Of a stretch of 64,000 nucleotides of DNA, positions 63,958-64,000 are shown one piece after another. How positions within the stretch are numbered: the first letter of the stretch is position 1; every line of letters starts with the position of its first letter. The position numbers and the translations under genes were made by a program. Below the pieces are notes generated by a model. It saw only the letters and a list, made by a program, of their open reading frames with translations, had not been told where the DNA came from and searched no databases. Origin of the DNA: Haloechinothrix halophila YIM 93223 (lineage in GTDB: Bacteria > Actinomycetota > Actinomycetes > Mycobacteriales > Pseudonocardiaceae); assembly GCF_000504245.1 (NCBI RefSeq), contig NZ_KI632509.1, positions 4,553,502 to 4,617,501 on the forward strand, read 5' to 3'.

Positions 63958-64000
63958 CGGCGTAACCGCCGCCGTCGTACGGATCGCCGTCCCAGGTGGC
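63937..64000 (-). CDS. Possible C-terminal end of a gene entering from the right edge
   Basis: The minus frame reads ATWDGDPYDGGGYAVSVHRR then stop, overlapping the hydrolase 3' end by 21 bases in convergent orientation. The Gly/Tyr/Asp-rich sequence looks protein-like but only 20 codons are visible and no family is recognised. Confidence 0.25.

Overview
The window is about 70% GC with dense codon bias, many GTG starts and ATGA/GTGA gene overlaps, which points to a high-GC actinomycete. Gene content and order (proB-obg-rpmA-rplU-rne, ndk-DUF4233-folC, valS, clpX, clpP2-clpP1-tig, tRNA-Gly/tRNA-Pro, nei-rpiB, and octT-gpgP-rsfS-nadD) closely follow the Mycobacterium tuberculosis Rv2418c-Rv2465c core. 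The absence of mycobacterial lipid genes, the intergenic GTGTC tandem repeats and the gene inventory suggest a member of the Pseudonocardiaceae (Amycolatopsis, Saccharomonospora or Prauserella type). That taxonomic call is an inference from content and order, not a database result.

Layout. 1-9.5 kb: the end of a glycogen phosphorylase gene, a zinc metallopeptidase, a YbbN-type thioredoxin/TPR protein, a MarR regulator, a DUF3817 membrane protein, a phosphomannose isomerase-like cupin and a GlnH-GlnX amino-acid sensing pair. 9.5-12.1 kb: accessory genes, namely a two-domain excalibur surface protein with a class F sortase, then a HEPN/MNT toxin-antitoxin pair with a repeated operator. 12.1-18.9 kb: one long minus-strand block with comEC-comEA, degV, then octT-gpgP (methylglucose lipopolysaccharide precursor genes), rsfS and nadD. 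19.1-22.2 kb: a RecQ helicase with a phosphoribosyltransferase-like tail, and a small membrane protein gene bracketed by two inverted arrays of 21-bp repeats. 22.2-28.9 kb: proB, obg, rpmA, rplU and a 1093-residue RNase E. 29.4-33.5 kb: a secreted subtilase and a three-gene ABC exporter that separate rne from ndk.

33.7-47.4 kb: ndk, DUF4233 and folC, then an 8.3-kb block (GAF-LuxR regulator and divergent livF-livG-acyl-CoA ligase-mini-ORF-livH-livM-livK) lying between folC and valS. This block is bounded on both sides by related palindromic elements, and a 33-bp hairpin repeat has expanded inside the operon between the ligase and livH. 47.5-57.1 kb: an unknown anchored protein, DUF488 and GPP34 genes, fdhD, a Tat-exported esterase, then clpX, clpP2-clpP1 (with a ClgR-like box and promoter), tig and an AI-2E family permease. 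57.2-64 kb: tRNA-Gly(UCC), tRNA-Pro(UGG), a GNAT enzyme, a Phd/VapC-type toxin-antitoxin pair with a palindromic operator, a class III nucleotide cyclase, a DUF1542 protein, a fatty-acid desaturase, nei2, rpiB and a metallo-beta-lactamase-fold hydrolase.

No phage, insertion sequence, rRNA or CRISPR locus is visible. The most unusual material is the set of dispersed structured repeats (a 21-bp GTGTC family at four loci, palindromes with interleaved arms, 33-bp hairpin repeats) and their association with gene blocks that interrupt the conserved order.
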